DNA of 64,000 nt from JAGVPT01 sp963717445 (GCA_963717445.1 OY970334.1:558001-622000); one strand, 5' to 3'. Positions 49,469 to 58,504 are shown, counted from the first letter of the stretch. A program made the numbers and translations. Notes: generated by a model not told the origin, from the sequence alone.

Positions 49469-51811
49469 TTATACGAGGGTTTCAGCCGGCCTCTTCTTTT
49501 TCGTCCTGGTTTTCAGATTTTCAATCGAAAGGACGATAACCTCGTTCGTTGCAGGCAACGTGAACTCCGGCTCTAACTCGTGATTGGCCACTGCCGAAAC
49601 GGCATCCTTAATTGCAAGCCACGTTGAAAGAGCGAGCATGAACGGAGGCTCGGCGACGGCCTTGCTCTTTCTGATAGCATTAGGATTGGGAACACCCTGC
49701 AACAATGCAACTCTGAAGTCTTTTGGAATGTCCTGCACCGACGGAATTTTATAAGTATCGGGCGAATACGTCAACAAGTTCCCTTTTTCATCCCACTTTA
49801 TTTCTTCGGTCGTACACCACCCGACTCCCTGGATGTATCCTCCTTCAATTTGCCCAAGGTCAATAGCGGGATTCAAAGAGTCGCCAACGTCATGAAGGAT
49901 GTCGGTTCGCAACAGCGTGTGCCGTCCGGTGAGGATATCGATCAACACTTCGGAGACACACATTCCGAAAGCGTAGTAATTAAACGGCTTTCCCCACCCC
50001 CTCGTTTTATCCCACCCGATGTTTGGGGTCTTGTAGAAGCCCGCTGCACTGAGGCCCACCTGACGCAAGATCATCAAGGGCATCGTCTCGGCAAATAGAA
50101 TTTTTCTATCGCGATGCTCCGCATCGATGATCCAATTATCTTCAAAAACTATTGACCTCTGGAGCGATGGAACTTCTGGGTCCTTTTCTGAAAATATCTG
50201 TGCAACTTCGCTGGAAATTCTGGATTTCAATTGGTCGATGGCGTTCTTCACAGCCATGCCGTTAAGGTCGGACCCCGCCGACGCAGAAGTCGCAGACGTG
50301 TTCGGGACTTTAGATGTATTTGTTGCATCGACTTTCACACGGTCAAGGCTCACACCGAATTCAGCAGCGGCAATCTGTTGAATCTTTGTGTGAAGTCCCT
50401 GCCCCATTTCGGTCCCGCCATGGTTTACGAGGATGGTTCCATCTTTGTAGACGTTCACTAACGCGCCAGCCTGGTTCAGATAGGACGTCGTAAACGAAAT
50501 GCCGAACTTTACGGGGGTCATGGCAAGCCCTTTTTTGTAAAATTCGTTGGAGGCATTAAACGTGTTCACCTCTTTCCGCCGCCTCACATATTCCGACAAC
50601 TCCATCAATTGGTCGTACAAGAGGAACAGCCTGTTGTTTTCGACAATCTGACCATAATGCGTGATGTTGCGCGATTCGAGTCCGTAAAAATTCCTGTGGC
50701 GAATCTCGGCTGCATCTTTTCTCAGATATCGGGCGACTCTGTCGATAACCGTTTCAACGACCGCCATCCCTTGGGGCCCACCAAATCCGCGGAAGGCCGT
50801 ATTCGATGGAAGATTGGTTTTCCAAGCACGTCCGAGGATTGAAAAGTCCGGAATAAAATAGCAGTTGTCGGTATGGAGCATCGCCCGTTCCAAAATTGCA
50901 AACGATAAGTCGGTGGCACAGCCCCCGTCGCTGTTCAATTCAACTTTCAGAGCATTCACCGTTCCTTCTTCATCGAAGCCGACTTCATACTTTGAAAGGA
51001 AACGGTGTCTCTTTCCTGTGATCTTCTGGTCATCATCACGAAACAATCGCAGCTTCACAGGATGTTTCGTTGCGTTACACAGCAGAGCAGCCCAGCATGC
51101 CGCGTGATTCGCTTGTGTCTCCTTGCCGCCGAAAGCACCTCCCATTCTTCGAACCTCAACAACAACGTCATGTTTGCCGATGCCCAGCACCTCTGCGACC
51201 AATGACTGAGTTTCAGAAGGGTGCTGAGTTGAACTAAAAACATTGATTTCATTTCCTTCGCCCGGAATACAGAGGCAAATTTGCGTTTCGAGATACCAGT
51301 GTTCCTGGGCGCCTGTCCTCAAAACACCTTCGATAACATGAGGAGACGATTTTAGCGCGGCATCCACATCGCCCCGTTGCATTGTTCGCGGCGAGCCAAG
51401 CAGGCTATTCTTCTCTATCGCTTGCTCTATCGTCAGGATTGCATCAAGCGCCTCGAATTGAACTAAGATTTTCCGTTCTGCTTCAAGGCATTGTTCTTCC
51501 GTCTCCGCGGCAATCAGAAAAATTGCCTGACCGATACAATTGACTTCGCCGGCAGCAAGGCAGGGCTCATCTTTCACTACCGGACCCATTTGATTGTGGC
51601 CCGGTATGTCCTTGCAGCATAAGACAGCGTGAACACCTCGGACATTTTTTGCTTCGCTCATATCAAACGAAGTTATTTTCGCGTGCGCGTGAGGACTGTA
51701 CACGACACGGCCAATAAGAAGCTCTTCGTTTACAAGCATATCGTCAATGTAAACAGCTTCACCTGAGACGTGTTTTGATGCAGACTCGTGGTTCAATGAT
51801 TTATGTTCCAC
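49469..51811 (-). CDS. xdhB: Xanthine dehydrogenase molybdopterin-binding subunit
   Basis: A 780-residue Mo subunit of a canonical two-subunit xanthine dehydrogenase. VRRMGGAFGGKETQANHAA, NTAFRGFGGPQGMAVVET (the substrate-contacting arginine loop), HGGTEMGQGLHTKIQQIAA and the catalytic Glu in RKSKAVAEPPFMLA match xanthine dehydrogenases that turn hypoxanthine to xanthine and urate. The C terminus has a basic tail (KTRTKKKRPAETLV). In the usual operon it directly follows xdhA. Here 448 bases of repeat material separate the two genes, so xdhB expression depends on read-through or on a promoter in that gap. None was recognised. Confidence 0.9.
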   Translation of the reverse strand: MEHKSLNHESASKHVSGEAVYIDDMLVNEELLIGRVVYSPHAHAKITSFDMSEAKNVRGVHAVLCCKDIPGHNQMGPVVKDEPCLAAGEVNCIGQAIFLIAAETEEQCLEAERKILVQFEALDAILTIEQAIEKNSLLGSPRTMQRGDVDAALKSSPHVIEGVLRTGAQEHWYLETQICLCIPGEGNEINVFSSTQHPSETQSLVAEVLGIGKHDVVVEVRRMGGAFGGKETQANHAACWAALLCNATKHPVKLRLFRDDDQKITGKRHRFLSKYEVGFDEEGTVNALKVELNSDGGCATDLSFAILERAMLHTDNCYFIPDFSILGRAWKTNLPSNTAFRGFGGPQGMAVVETVIDRVARYLRKDAAEIRHRNFYGLESRNITHYGQIVENNRLFLLYDQLMELSEYVRRRKEVNTFNASNEFYKKGLAMTPVKFGISFTTSYLNQAGALVNVYKDGTILVNHGGTEMGQGLHTKIQQIAAAEFGVSLDRVKVDATNTSKVPNTSATSASAGSDLNGMAVKNAIDQLKSRISSEVAQIFSEKDPEVPSLQRSIVFEDNWIIDAEHRDRKILFAETMPLMILRQVGLSAAGFYKTPNIGWDKTRGWGKPFNYYAFGMCVSEVLIDILTGRHTLLRTDILHDVGDSLNPAIDLGQIEGGYIQGVGWCTTEEIKWDEKGNLLTYSPDTYKIPSVQDIPKDFRVALLQGVPNPNAIRKSKAVAEPPFMLALSTWLAIKDAVSAVANHELEPEFTLPATNEVIVLSIENLKTRTKKKRPAETLV

Positions 51812-51922
51812 TTTTTAGACTATGAAGGTTCATCCATCAACAAAGCGAGCAAAAACAATTTTTTTTGGTACCATCTTCTTTGACAGCCATATCGTCCCCT
51901 CCATTATTCATTAATGGAAACA

Positions 51923-52040
51923 TCTGAAAATTTGTCTCTTGCCAAGCCGCTGTCAACGTCATCCTCTTAGGAAAAGCCGCGAAGATTTTTTTAATCATTT
52001 CGCGTCTTTGCGCGAGGCACACATTTGTGATTATTCAGAA
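51923..52040. repeat. Dispersed GC-rich repeat, copy C
   Basis: The most diverged of three copies, bounded by TCTGAAAATTTGTCTC and TTATTCAGAA. It carries a roughly 23-base insertion flanked by the 7-bp direct repeat AAGCCGC. It abuts the inverted-repeat element at 52046, so the two lie side by side in the xdhA-xdhB gap. Confidence 0.65.
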
Positions 52041-52045
52041 ATCTC

Positions 52046-52262
52046 TAGAAGCCATCTCAAAAATGGTTTTCATGCAGAAAGCAGCCGTAAATGTCATGCT
52101 GAGCGGAGCGAAGCATCCATGACATGGAAGCCTAGTAGAGTCAAGGGATGTCATTGTCATGGATTCTTCACCCCGTCTGAAAAGCGACAGGGTTCAGAAT
52201 GACAATGATCTGTCAGTGTTCCTTCAGAAGGACATAATCAAGCGTTTTTGAGATAGCTTCTA
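52046..52262. mobile_element. Inverted-repeat (MITE-like) element between xdhA and xdhB
   Basis: 217 bp with 18-bp terminal inverted repeats TAGAAGCYATCTCAAAAA (52046-52063 and 52245-52262, one mismatch). The interior is another palindromic unit, from GTCATGCTGAGCGGAGCGAA to CAGAATGACA, of a type widespread in bacterial intergenic DNA. It has no coding capacity and no clear target duplication. The right terminus provides the TAG stop of xdhA. Confidence 0.7.
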
Positions 52263-53702
52263 ATCATTTCGCATTGTGTCCGTCCAGAACTTCAGCAACA
52301 GGTTCCTTGCAGCAACTTTGCGAAATTCAGCACTTCCCCTGGCATCTGAAATTGGAGTAAAATCCTTGTCAATCAACGGCATCGCTTGTTCGACAATATC
52401 GCGATCCCATCTTTTCCCGAACAGGTACCGCTCCGCGCTCGCTGCACGTTTAATCTTTTCCGCCATCCCGCCATACGCAAGCACAATATTCTTAATCGAA
52501 CCGTCTCCTTCGACATCGATTCTAAAACCGCCGCTTACAGTTGATATATCCAAGTCTTTTCGTTTTGAAACCTTGTATGATCTTATTGCAGTCCGATGCT
52601 TGATTTTCGGAATAATAATTGAAGTGATCAACTCGCTCGCAGCTATTGCCGTTTTTCGATAGCCGATGAAGTAATCGTCGAGCGAGAGCGCTCGTTTTCC
52701 ATCCGGACTTTCAAGAGTCACCTTTGCGCCGTACGCCATCAACACGGGAAGCGTGTCTCCAATAGGCGATGCGGTGCCTAAATTTCCCCCCAGGGTCGCA
52801 ACATTCCTAATTTGTTGAGATCCGAAGACACGTAAAATATCGTAGAGGGGATGAAATTCACGGTCGACAATTCGCATAATCTCGTTGATTGTTACACCTG
52901 AACCGATGGTAATAAATCCTGGGTTCTCGGTGATCCCCTTCAAGTCTTCAACATCTGATACGTCAATGATTTCGCGGAGCAGCTCATGCTTTTTTGTTAC
53001 GCGCAAGGCAACATCGGTCGCGCCGCAGAGAACGATAGCGCCGGGATGGTTGCGCTTAAGCACCAGCGCATCTCGCAGAGTCATCGGCTTAAAATAGCTC
53101 TGCTTTTCTGTTTCGATCTGTAACGGCTCTTTGGGGATCGACCTCAAAAGACCTGCAATGACTCCCTCTTGAGCGGTAAGATGATCGATTCCTTTGTGAA
53201 CACAGGCATGCGCTGCAGCTTCGATAATGGGTCGATAGCCCGTGCAGCGGCAAAGATTTCCCGTCAGTGCATCATCGATTTGGGAGCGAGTGGGCCGGTC
53301 GAAATTTTTATAGAGTGAAAAGAGCGACATCACGACGCCCGGCGTGCAGAATCCGCACTGGCTGCCGCTGGCTTCCATCATTGCGGTTTGAACCGGATGA
53401 AGCTCGCCCGACCGGTCTCTCAAATTTTCAACGGTAATAAGTTCTTTCCCGTGAATCCTCGGAAGGAAAAGAAGGCAGGAATCGACGCTTTTGTACCGGA
53501 GAGAATTATTTTCATTGAGCTCGCCGACGACAACTGTGCAGGCGCCGCAATCACCTTCCGCACATCCCTCTTTGACTCCTTTGTGAGATGGCAGGCTCCT
53601 GAGATAATTCAGAACTGTAGTCGTAGGAGTAAGCAACGAAGAGTTCTTAAAATCAATCGTCGCAATCTTGCCGTCCAACACGAATGAAATTTTGGAAGCC
53701 AT
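52260..53702 (-). CDS. xdhA: Xanthine dehydrogenase small subunit (2x[2Fe-2S] plus FAD)
   Basis: A 480-residue fused subunit. The first 2Fe-2S cluster uses Cys47, 52, 55 and 76 (KEGCAEGDCGACTVVVGEL). The second uses SQCGFCTPGVVMSLF and GNLCRCTGYRPIIEAA. The FAD domain follows (ATDVALRVTKKHELL, IGSGVTINEIMRI, RNVATLGGNLGTASPIGD), then the CO-dehydrogenase flavoprotein C-terminal domain. The fused layout with a separate Mo subunit is the Rhodobacter/Pseudomonas XdhAB type that reduces NAD+. Its TAG stop lies in the terminal repeat of the 217-bp element, so the last codons may have been changed by insertion; it ends TDTMRND. A good promoter lies 70 bases upstream. Confidence 0.93.
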   Translation of the reverse strand: MASKISFVLDGKIATIDFKNSSLLTPTTTVLNYLRSLPSHKGVKEGCAEGDCGACTVVVGELNENNSLRYKSVDSCLLFLPRIHGKELITVENLRDRSGELHPVQTAMMEASGSQCGFCTPGVVMSLFSLYKNFDRPTRSQIDDALTGNLCRCTGYRPIIEAAAHACVHKGIDHLTAQEGVIAGLLRSIPKEPLQIETEKQSYFKPMTLRDALVLKRNHPGAIVLCGATDVALRVTKKHELLREIIDVSDVEDLKGITENPGFITIGSGVTINEIMRIVDREFHPLYDILRVFGSQQIRNVATLGGNLGTASPIGDTLPVLMAYGAKVTLESPDGKRALSLDDYFIGYRKTAIAASELITSIIIPKIKHRTAIRSYKVSKRKDLDISTVSGGFRIDVEGDGSIKNIVLAYGGMAEKIKRAASAERYLFGKRWDRDIVEQAMPLIDKDFTPISDARGSAEFRKVAARNLLLKFWTDTMRND

Positions 53703-53773
53703 GCACTCGAAAAAGTTGAGATGTTGAAACGCAAAAATCGTGCGCTCAAAACGAAAGCATCACTAGCTGGAGT

Positions 53774-53802
53774 ATAGTAGCGATTCTCCGAGAGATTCGC
53801 AA
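53774..53802 (-). promoter_or_regulatory. Promoter of xdhA
   Basis: On the minus strand TTGCGA (53797-53802), 17 bases, TACTAT (53774-53779). The start is predicted near 53767, a leader of about 65 bases. Confidence 0.65.
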
Positions 53803-53863
53803 GGAACAGTGGTGGATGTACAAATGCGGTGGGTTATTTTGTCTAAAACGCCTCATTCAATAC

Positions 53864-53894
53864 GCTATGCGATTGCTACAAGCAATCGCATAGC
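53864..53894. terminator. Perfect 14-bp hairpin after the IorAB-like operon
   Basis: GCTATGCGATTGCT, loop of three, AGCAATCGCATAGC. It lies 35 bases after the IorB-like stop and before the xdhA promoter. No U run follows on either strand, so termination is uncertain; it could instead protect the mRNA 3' end. Confidence 0.5.
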
Positions 53895-53928
53895 TTGAAA
53901 TTGACCTGTTACCGAAATTATCGATCGT

Positions 53929-56055
53929 TCACGCCAATTTTATCGGCAATTGTCTGAACCGTTTTCCCGTCGCGGCAAAAGCGGCATTTGCAATAGCAGG
54001 CGCGAGAGGTGGAACACCCGGCTCACCCATTCCCCCGGAAGGCTCGCTGCTTGGAATGAGATGAACCTCCACGTTCGGCATCTGGTCGATCGTTAAAAGC
54101 ATGTAGTCGTCGAAGTTTCCCTGAACGACTCTCCCTTTCGCAATCGTGATTTCACCATTCAACGCCGCAGTGAGCCCAAAAGCAACACCGCTCTCGATTT
54201 GCGCTGCGACCGAATCGGGATTCACACAGATGCCGCAATCGACAGCACCGACAACGCGATGAATGCGCAGGCTGTTCCCTTCAACCGAAACCTCTGCTAC
54301 ATACGCAACATAGCTTCCGAAAAATGCGGGGGGGGCACAGGCAATCCCGCGAAACCTTCCTTTTGGGAGTGGCGATCCCCATCCCGCTTTTTCTGCTGCA
54401 ACTTCGAGCACTTTTTTTAATCGTGAATCTTTCTTCAACGCCTGGCGGCGGAATTCCAAAGGATCTTTTCCCGCCGCAGAGGCAAGTTCGTCGATGAATG
54501 ATTCAACCACAAAAACATTTTGAGATGCATATACCGAACGCCACGGGCCAATAGGAATCGCAGTGTTCGCCATAACGTATTCAATACGGCTGTTCGGAAT
54601 ATCATACTCAAGGTCTATTGTCCCCTCGAGCGCGCCATGATCCAATCCGTTTTTTATTCTTTCAGGCGATCGTTGCCCGCTGATTGACGGAGCGGTGAGA
54701 CGATGTTTGAACGCTATGAGTCTGCCTTCTTCATCCAACCCTGCGCTCACATGATGTAAGCTTGTCGGACGGTACCAGTCGTGCTGCATATCGTCCTCTC
54801 GAGTCCATACAACTTTCACCGGAGCGCTGACGGCTTTTGAGGTATGCACCGCAATCATAACGAAATCCGAGTTAGAACGGCGGCCGAACCCTCCGCCAAG
54901 GTACGTGACGTGGACAGTGACATCCTCTGTCTTTAATCCGAGCTCTTCCGCCGCTGAACGGCGGTCTCCTTGTGCGTTTTGCGTCGGGGCCCATATCTCG
55001 CATCGATTATTCCTGACATCCGCAGTTGCATTCATCGGCTCCATCGTTGCATGAGCAAGATATGGAACCTCGTAGACTGCATCGACCTTTTTTGATGCTT
55101 TATCCAAAATACCGACATCTCCCTTTTCTTCTCCAACGGCAGCATTACCTGCAGCATGCTCTACCAACATTGAGTGGATACTTTCGCTGCTAAGGTTTGC
55201 ATTCGGTCCTTCATCCCACACCACCGCCAAGGCCTTTCTGCCTTGCATGGCGTTCCATGTCGAATCAGCGACAACTGCAACTCCCTCGCTAATTTCCACC
55301 ACATGTTTTACGCCCGGTACGGTTTTCGCTTTCGATGCATCGAAGCTCTTTACCTTTCCGCCAAACACCGGGCACCGGGCCACAACTGCATACAACATTC
55401 CGGGTACCATCACGTCCATTCCGAACAGAGCACTGCCGTCAACTTTTTCGGGAGTGTCGAGGCGATGAATTTTTTCCCCGATGATGTAAAAATCTTTCTC
55501 GCTTTTGAGCGGGGGGTTATCGGGAACTTTCAATTTCGCCGCAGCATCCACAAGTTCGCCGTACATCAGTTTTCGCCCCGAGGCTGCATGAACAATTGCA
55601 CCAGCTTCGGCACGGCACGATTCCCTGTCGACATTCCATCGTTCAGAAGCCGCAGTGATCAGCATTTCGCGCGCGGCCGCTCCCGCCTGGCGAAGAGGTT
55701 TCCACATCGTCCGAACACTCGTGCTGCCCCCAGTTCCCATACTGCCGTATTTGTCGTCGGCATCCGCGCGGAGGAATCGAACTCTCGACCAATCAGCGTC
55801 AAGCTCTTCGGCAAGAATCATCGATAGGCCTGTTATGATGCCCTGTCCCATTTCGGATTTTGATACGATGATTGTGACGTCACCGTTTCGATTAATGTGA
55901 AGCCACGCGTCCGGGCTAAATGAACCGAGGGCTTGACCGGAAGATTGGTCTTGGTCTTTGATGGAAGGAAGATAAAATCCTATAGCCAATCCTGCACCTG
56001 CTGCAGAAACGACTTTTAGAAATTGACGACGGTCGATTGAAGAAAGGGCAATCAT
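53929..56055 (-). CDS. Tat-exported molybdopterin-binding oxidoreductase subunit (IorB-like)
   Basis: A 708-residue Mo subunit of the isoquinoline 1-oxidoreductase / aldehyde oxidase branch. The N terminus (MIALSSIDRRQFLKVVSA, then AGAGLAIGF) is a twin-arginine signal with the RR motif DRRQFLKVV. Family segments: IVSKSEMGQGIITGLSMILA, YGSMGTGGSTSVRTMW, HVTYLGGGFGRRSNSDF, and the C-terminal catalytic GGMGEPGVPPLAPAIANA. It acts in the periplasm, unlike the other two hydroxylases of the island, and lacks an FAD subunit, so electrons probably go to a cytochrome or quinone chain. ATG 56055 has AGGAGG upstream and overlaps the end of the Fe-S gene; the frame open to 56127 is not used. Confidence 0.88.
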   Translation of the reverse strand: MIALSSIDRRQFLKVVSAAGAGLAIGFYLPSIKDQDQSSGQALGSFSPDAWLHINRNGDVTIIVSKSEMGQGIITGLSMILAEELDADWSRVRFLRADADDKYGSMGTGGSTSVRTMWKPLRQAGAAAREMLITAASERWNVDRESCRAEAGAIVHAASGRKLMYGELVDAAAKLKVPDNPPLKSEKDFYIIGEKIHRLDTPEKVDGSALFGMDVMVPGMLYAVVARCPVFGGKVKSFDASKAKTVPGVKHVVEISEGVAVVADSTWNAMQGRKALAVVWDEGPNANLSSESIHSMLVEHAAGNAAVGEEKGDVGILDKASKKVDAVYEVPYLAHATMEPMNATADVRNNRCEIWAPTQNAQGDRRSAAEELGLKTEDVTVHVTYLGGGFGRRSNSDFVMIAVHTSKAVSAPVKVVWTREDDMQHDWYRPTSLHHVSAGLDEEGRLIAFKHRLTAPSISGQRSPERIKNGLDHGALEGTIDLEYDIPNSRIEYVMANTAIPIGPWRSVYASQNVFVVESFIDELASAAGKDPLEFRRQALKKDSRLKKVLEVAAEKAGWGSPLPKGRFRGIACAPPAFFGSYVAYVAEVSVEGNSLRIHRVVGAVDCGICVNPDSVAAQIESGVAFGLTAALNGEITIAKGRVVQGNFDDYMLLTIDQMPNVEVHLIPSSEPSGGMGEPGVPPLAPAIANAAFAATGKRFRQLPIKLA

Positions 56056-56522
56056 TGCATTCCTCCTTTCGCATCTGCGGCTCGATGAATCGCCCGCCTG
56101 ATACGATGGTATGTCCCGCAGCGGCAAAGAACGCCGCTCATTGCTGCATCGATGTCCGAGTCATTCGGGCGGGGGTTCTGTGCAATCAATGCTGCCGCCG
56201 TCATAATTTGTCCGGACTGGCAATAGCCGCACTGGGGAACTTCTTCCTCGATCCATGCGCGTTGAATCGGATGATTTCTATCCGCGGATAATCCCTCAAT
56301 TGTGATGATCTTTTTCCCAACCACCGATCCGGCATCAACACCGCAGGACTTCGTCGCCTCGCCGTCGATCATCACCGTGCAGCAACCGCAATACCCTTCG
56401 CCGCAACCGAACTTCGTTCCTGTGAGCCCGAGCGAATCACGCAGGACCCAGAGAAGCGGCGTTCCCGGCTGCACGTCCACATTCCTGGCTTTACCGTTAA
56501 CAGAAAGATTCAATGTCGCCAT
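56052..56522 (-). CDS. [2Fe-2S] subunit of the IorAB-like oxidoreductase
   Basis: A 156-residue small subunit. The first cluster uses Cys40, 45, 48 and 60 (KFGCGEGYCGCCTVMIDG), with an extra Cys47. The second uses PQCGYCQSGQIMTAAAL and GVLCRCGTYHRI. ATG 56522 (MATLNLSVNG) has GAGGAGA upstream; the frame open to 56537 is not used. It has no signal peptide of its own, so it is expected to be exported piggy-back with the RR-signal Mo subunit, whose start it overlaps by four bases. Confidence 0.92.
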   Translation of the reverse strand: MATLNLSVNGKARNVDVQPGTPLLWVLRDSLGLTGTKFGCGEGYCGCCTVMIDGEATKSCGVDAGSVVGKKIITIEGLSADRNHPIQRAWIEEEVPQCGYCQSGQIMTAAALIAQNPRPNDSDIDAAMSGVLCRCGTYHRIRRAIHRAADAKGGMQ

Positions 56523-56695
56523 AGGCTTTCTCCTCACTTTTGAAAATAATGACCTTGCTGCAGAAAATTTCTTCCTTCATACCTCTCAACGGTGGTTTCC
56601 AATAATCACAACGCATTTCATCATGCAAGGGTTTCGCAAGCAAAACCGTGCCGCTCAAAGCACCAATCCGTAACCCAAATGCAGGTGGAGGTTCT

Positions 56696-57310
56696 TTACT
56701 TCTTCAAATATTTCCAGTTCCGTATTTTCCCTTCTACAAGCCATTCGATTGAAGTAGCAAGCCGTTTGTTCTTTGTCTCTTCCGTTTTAGCTTCGACTAC
56801 CCATTCGACATAATCTTTCTTGTTTGAATAACTAAAGCGTTCAAACGTTTGCAGAGCTTTTCTGTTCTTGATGAGCGCCTTTGTAAAGCACGCCGGTACT
56901 TTCAAAGACTTCTTTTCGGCGGGTTTGGATCCCGACAGTACCTTCGACCCCTCATCATTAAGCCTCGACGCTTCTTTGATATAATTGAGGATCGTTTTGT
57001 CCGGCGGAAGATCGCTCAACAATTTCAACTGTCCGAAATTCCCCATAGCCGTGTTCCCCACTCTTGACAGGAGTTTACGAGAATCGGACATCAGAGAGGC
57101 CTTCCAAAACCCGAACGCGCAATGATGGTTGAACGATGCCATACTGCAGAGAAGCCCGCGAAATTCAAAATGGGGAAATCCCCACTTTATAGTTTCTTCA
57201 GCATCGGGACATCCTTCGTGAACGAGCTGGCGCAAGTGGTTTAGGATTGGCTTTGCAAAGTCTGCTGATTTCGCAATGTATGCGTCTATCCTGTTATCTC
57301 TTTTTCCCAT
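56696..57310 (-). CDS. DUF1801 plus YdeI/OmpD-associated family protein
   Basis: A 204-residue cytoplasmic protein. The N-terminal half (PILNHLRQLVHEGCPDAEETIKWG, shown by its part EETIKWGFPHFEF) is the DUF1801/YdhG-like domain. The C-terminal half (KVPACFTKALIKNRKALQTFERFSYSNKKDYVEW, by its parts FTKALIKN and SNKKDYVEWV) is the YdeI/OmdA domain, ending in a basic KIRNWKYLKK. The function is unknown; the family is common in soil and FCB bacteria. It is a single gene with its own upstream region. Confidence 0.8.
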   Translation of the reverse strand: MGKRDNRIDAYIAKSADFAKPILNHLRQLVHEGCPDAEETIKWGFPHFEFRGLLCSMASFNHHCAFGFWKASLMSDSRKLLSRVGNTAMGNFGQLKLLSDLPPDKTILNYIKEASRLNDEGSKVLSGSKPAEKKSLKVPACFTKALIKNRKALQTFERFSYSNKKDYVEWVVEAKTEETKNKRLATSIEWLVEGKIRNWKYLKK

Positions 57311-57398
57311 TTTTTATCTCATCGATGCAGTACGATGTCATCAAACAAAAAACAAAGAAAATTCGTATATGGTTTCAATCAAGACGCCATTGGCCTTT

Positions 57399-57957
57399 TT
57401 ATTTCTTAGCATTATTGGAGGGGGTTGAAGTCTGGTCAATGATGAGAACAAATCCATCACCCATGTCGTTAAATACCTTAAAGCGGATTGTATTATTTTC
57501 TTTGTACCAGATGAGTTTCTGGTCGAACGATCCTTCCGGGAACCGCACTTTCGTCATCAACACTAAAGTATCTCCGTTAAAATTCCCGCGATATTGGGGG
57601 CTGTCGCCAAAATTGTTAAACATTGACAAAACATATTTGCCACCCTGTCTGTCGTATCCCAGCATTCCATGCCCTATATAGTTTCCGAGAACTTGGTTAA
57701 CGCTTTGCTCGTCGAGCATTACAAACATCGAATCCAATCCCCATGCCATCACCGATGTGCCTTTCCCCATCCCTCCACTTTCGGCCATGGGGCTGGGCAT
57801 CACATGCGTTTCAGTCGTAAAATCACCGACCAAAAATGCAAGTTTAGCCCGTTCGGGGCCAGGTGAAGGCTTCGAAAAAGGGAGTGCGTCCTGTGCCATT
57901 GCAAAGGATGAAATTAGGAACAGGTCCTGTCATGATGAAGGAAATGTTTTTTCTCAT
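57399..57957 (-). pseudogene. DUF1579-like secreted protein, frameshifted in the signal peptide
   Basis: The mature part (from ATG 57899, AQDALPFSKPSPGPERAKLA, 166 residues) resembles the DUF1579 family: LAFLVGDFTTETHV, GLDSMFVMLDEQSV, YIGHGMLGYDRQGGKYVLSM, and a lipocalin-like C-terminal half. Its function is unknown. ATG 57957, with GGAGG upstream, starts MRKNISFIMTG and is out of frame with the rest. Removing one C at 57926/57927 gives MRKNISFIMTGLFLISSFA followed by MAQDAL, a standard signal peptide with a cleavage site. So the gene either has a one-base insertion or the sequence has an error there. Translation from 57899 would make a protein that is not exported. Confidence 0.78.
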
Positions 57958-58054
57958 ACCGCCTCCGTTGTAGGAATATGGTGACTGCGATAAGGGTTAT
58001 GGCTTATGATACTCAGGTCAGCGTAGCAAATGCTTCGGTCTCACTTTGATGAGC

Positions 58055-58504
58055 CTACACTCCAAATTGTCTCAAATGGTGATCCAGATGATTCCACATC
58101 AGCTTATCCCATTCATCGACGGTTAATTTGCCGAAGAATGGATGCGTCTCTTTCGAAATTCCTGCAGGCCCCGATTGTATAAATCGACAAACCAGCACAA
58201 TCAACATGTCTTTCTCTTCTTCAAAATTTTTGTGTTCCATGATAACAAAGTTTTTGTCAGTCGGCAGGCCTCTTTTCCACTGTTCTTCCCGCGCCAATTT
58301 CTTTTTCGCAATCCATCCAAACAAATATCCCGCCAGCGTCCTTCTTATTTTTAATTCACCGAACGCAACCTTTAACGGCATCTGCGCATGCGCCAGCATC
58401 TGGGAAACATTCATCTTCCCCCATTCCGGTTTGGCTCTCCGGGTCAAACTGTTGATGCGGTCGATGATTTCTTTGTTATCGGCTAGGATGAAAAGGCTCT
58501 TCAT
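58055..58504 (-). CDS. DUF1569 / DinB-like four-helix protein
   Basis: A 149-residue protein of the DUF1569 family, related in fold to the DinB/YfiT-like putative metalloenzymes. KPEWGKMNVSQMLAHAQMPLKVAFGE carries the family His (seen in QMLAHAQ); HPFFGKLTVDEWDKLMWNHLDHHLRQFG carries the C-terminal His cluster (WNHLDHHLRQF). The function is unknown; thiol-transfer or metal-binding roles are suggested for relatives. ATG 58504 (MKSLFILADN) is chosen over the frame open to 58573 because the family starts here and AAGGAA lies upstream. Confidence 0.82.
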   Translation of the reverse strand: MKSLFILADNKEIIDRINSLTRRAKPEWGKMNVSQMLAHAQMPLKVAFGELKIRRTLAGYLFGWIAKKKLAREEQWKRGLPTDKNFVIMEHKNFEEEKDMLIVLVCRFIQSGPAGISKETHPFFGKLTVDEWDKLMWNHLDHHLRQFGV

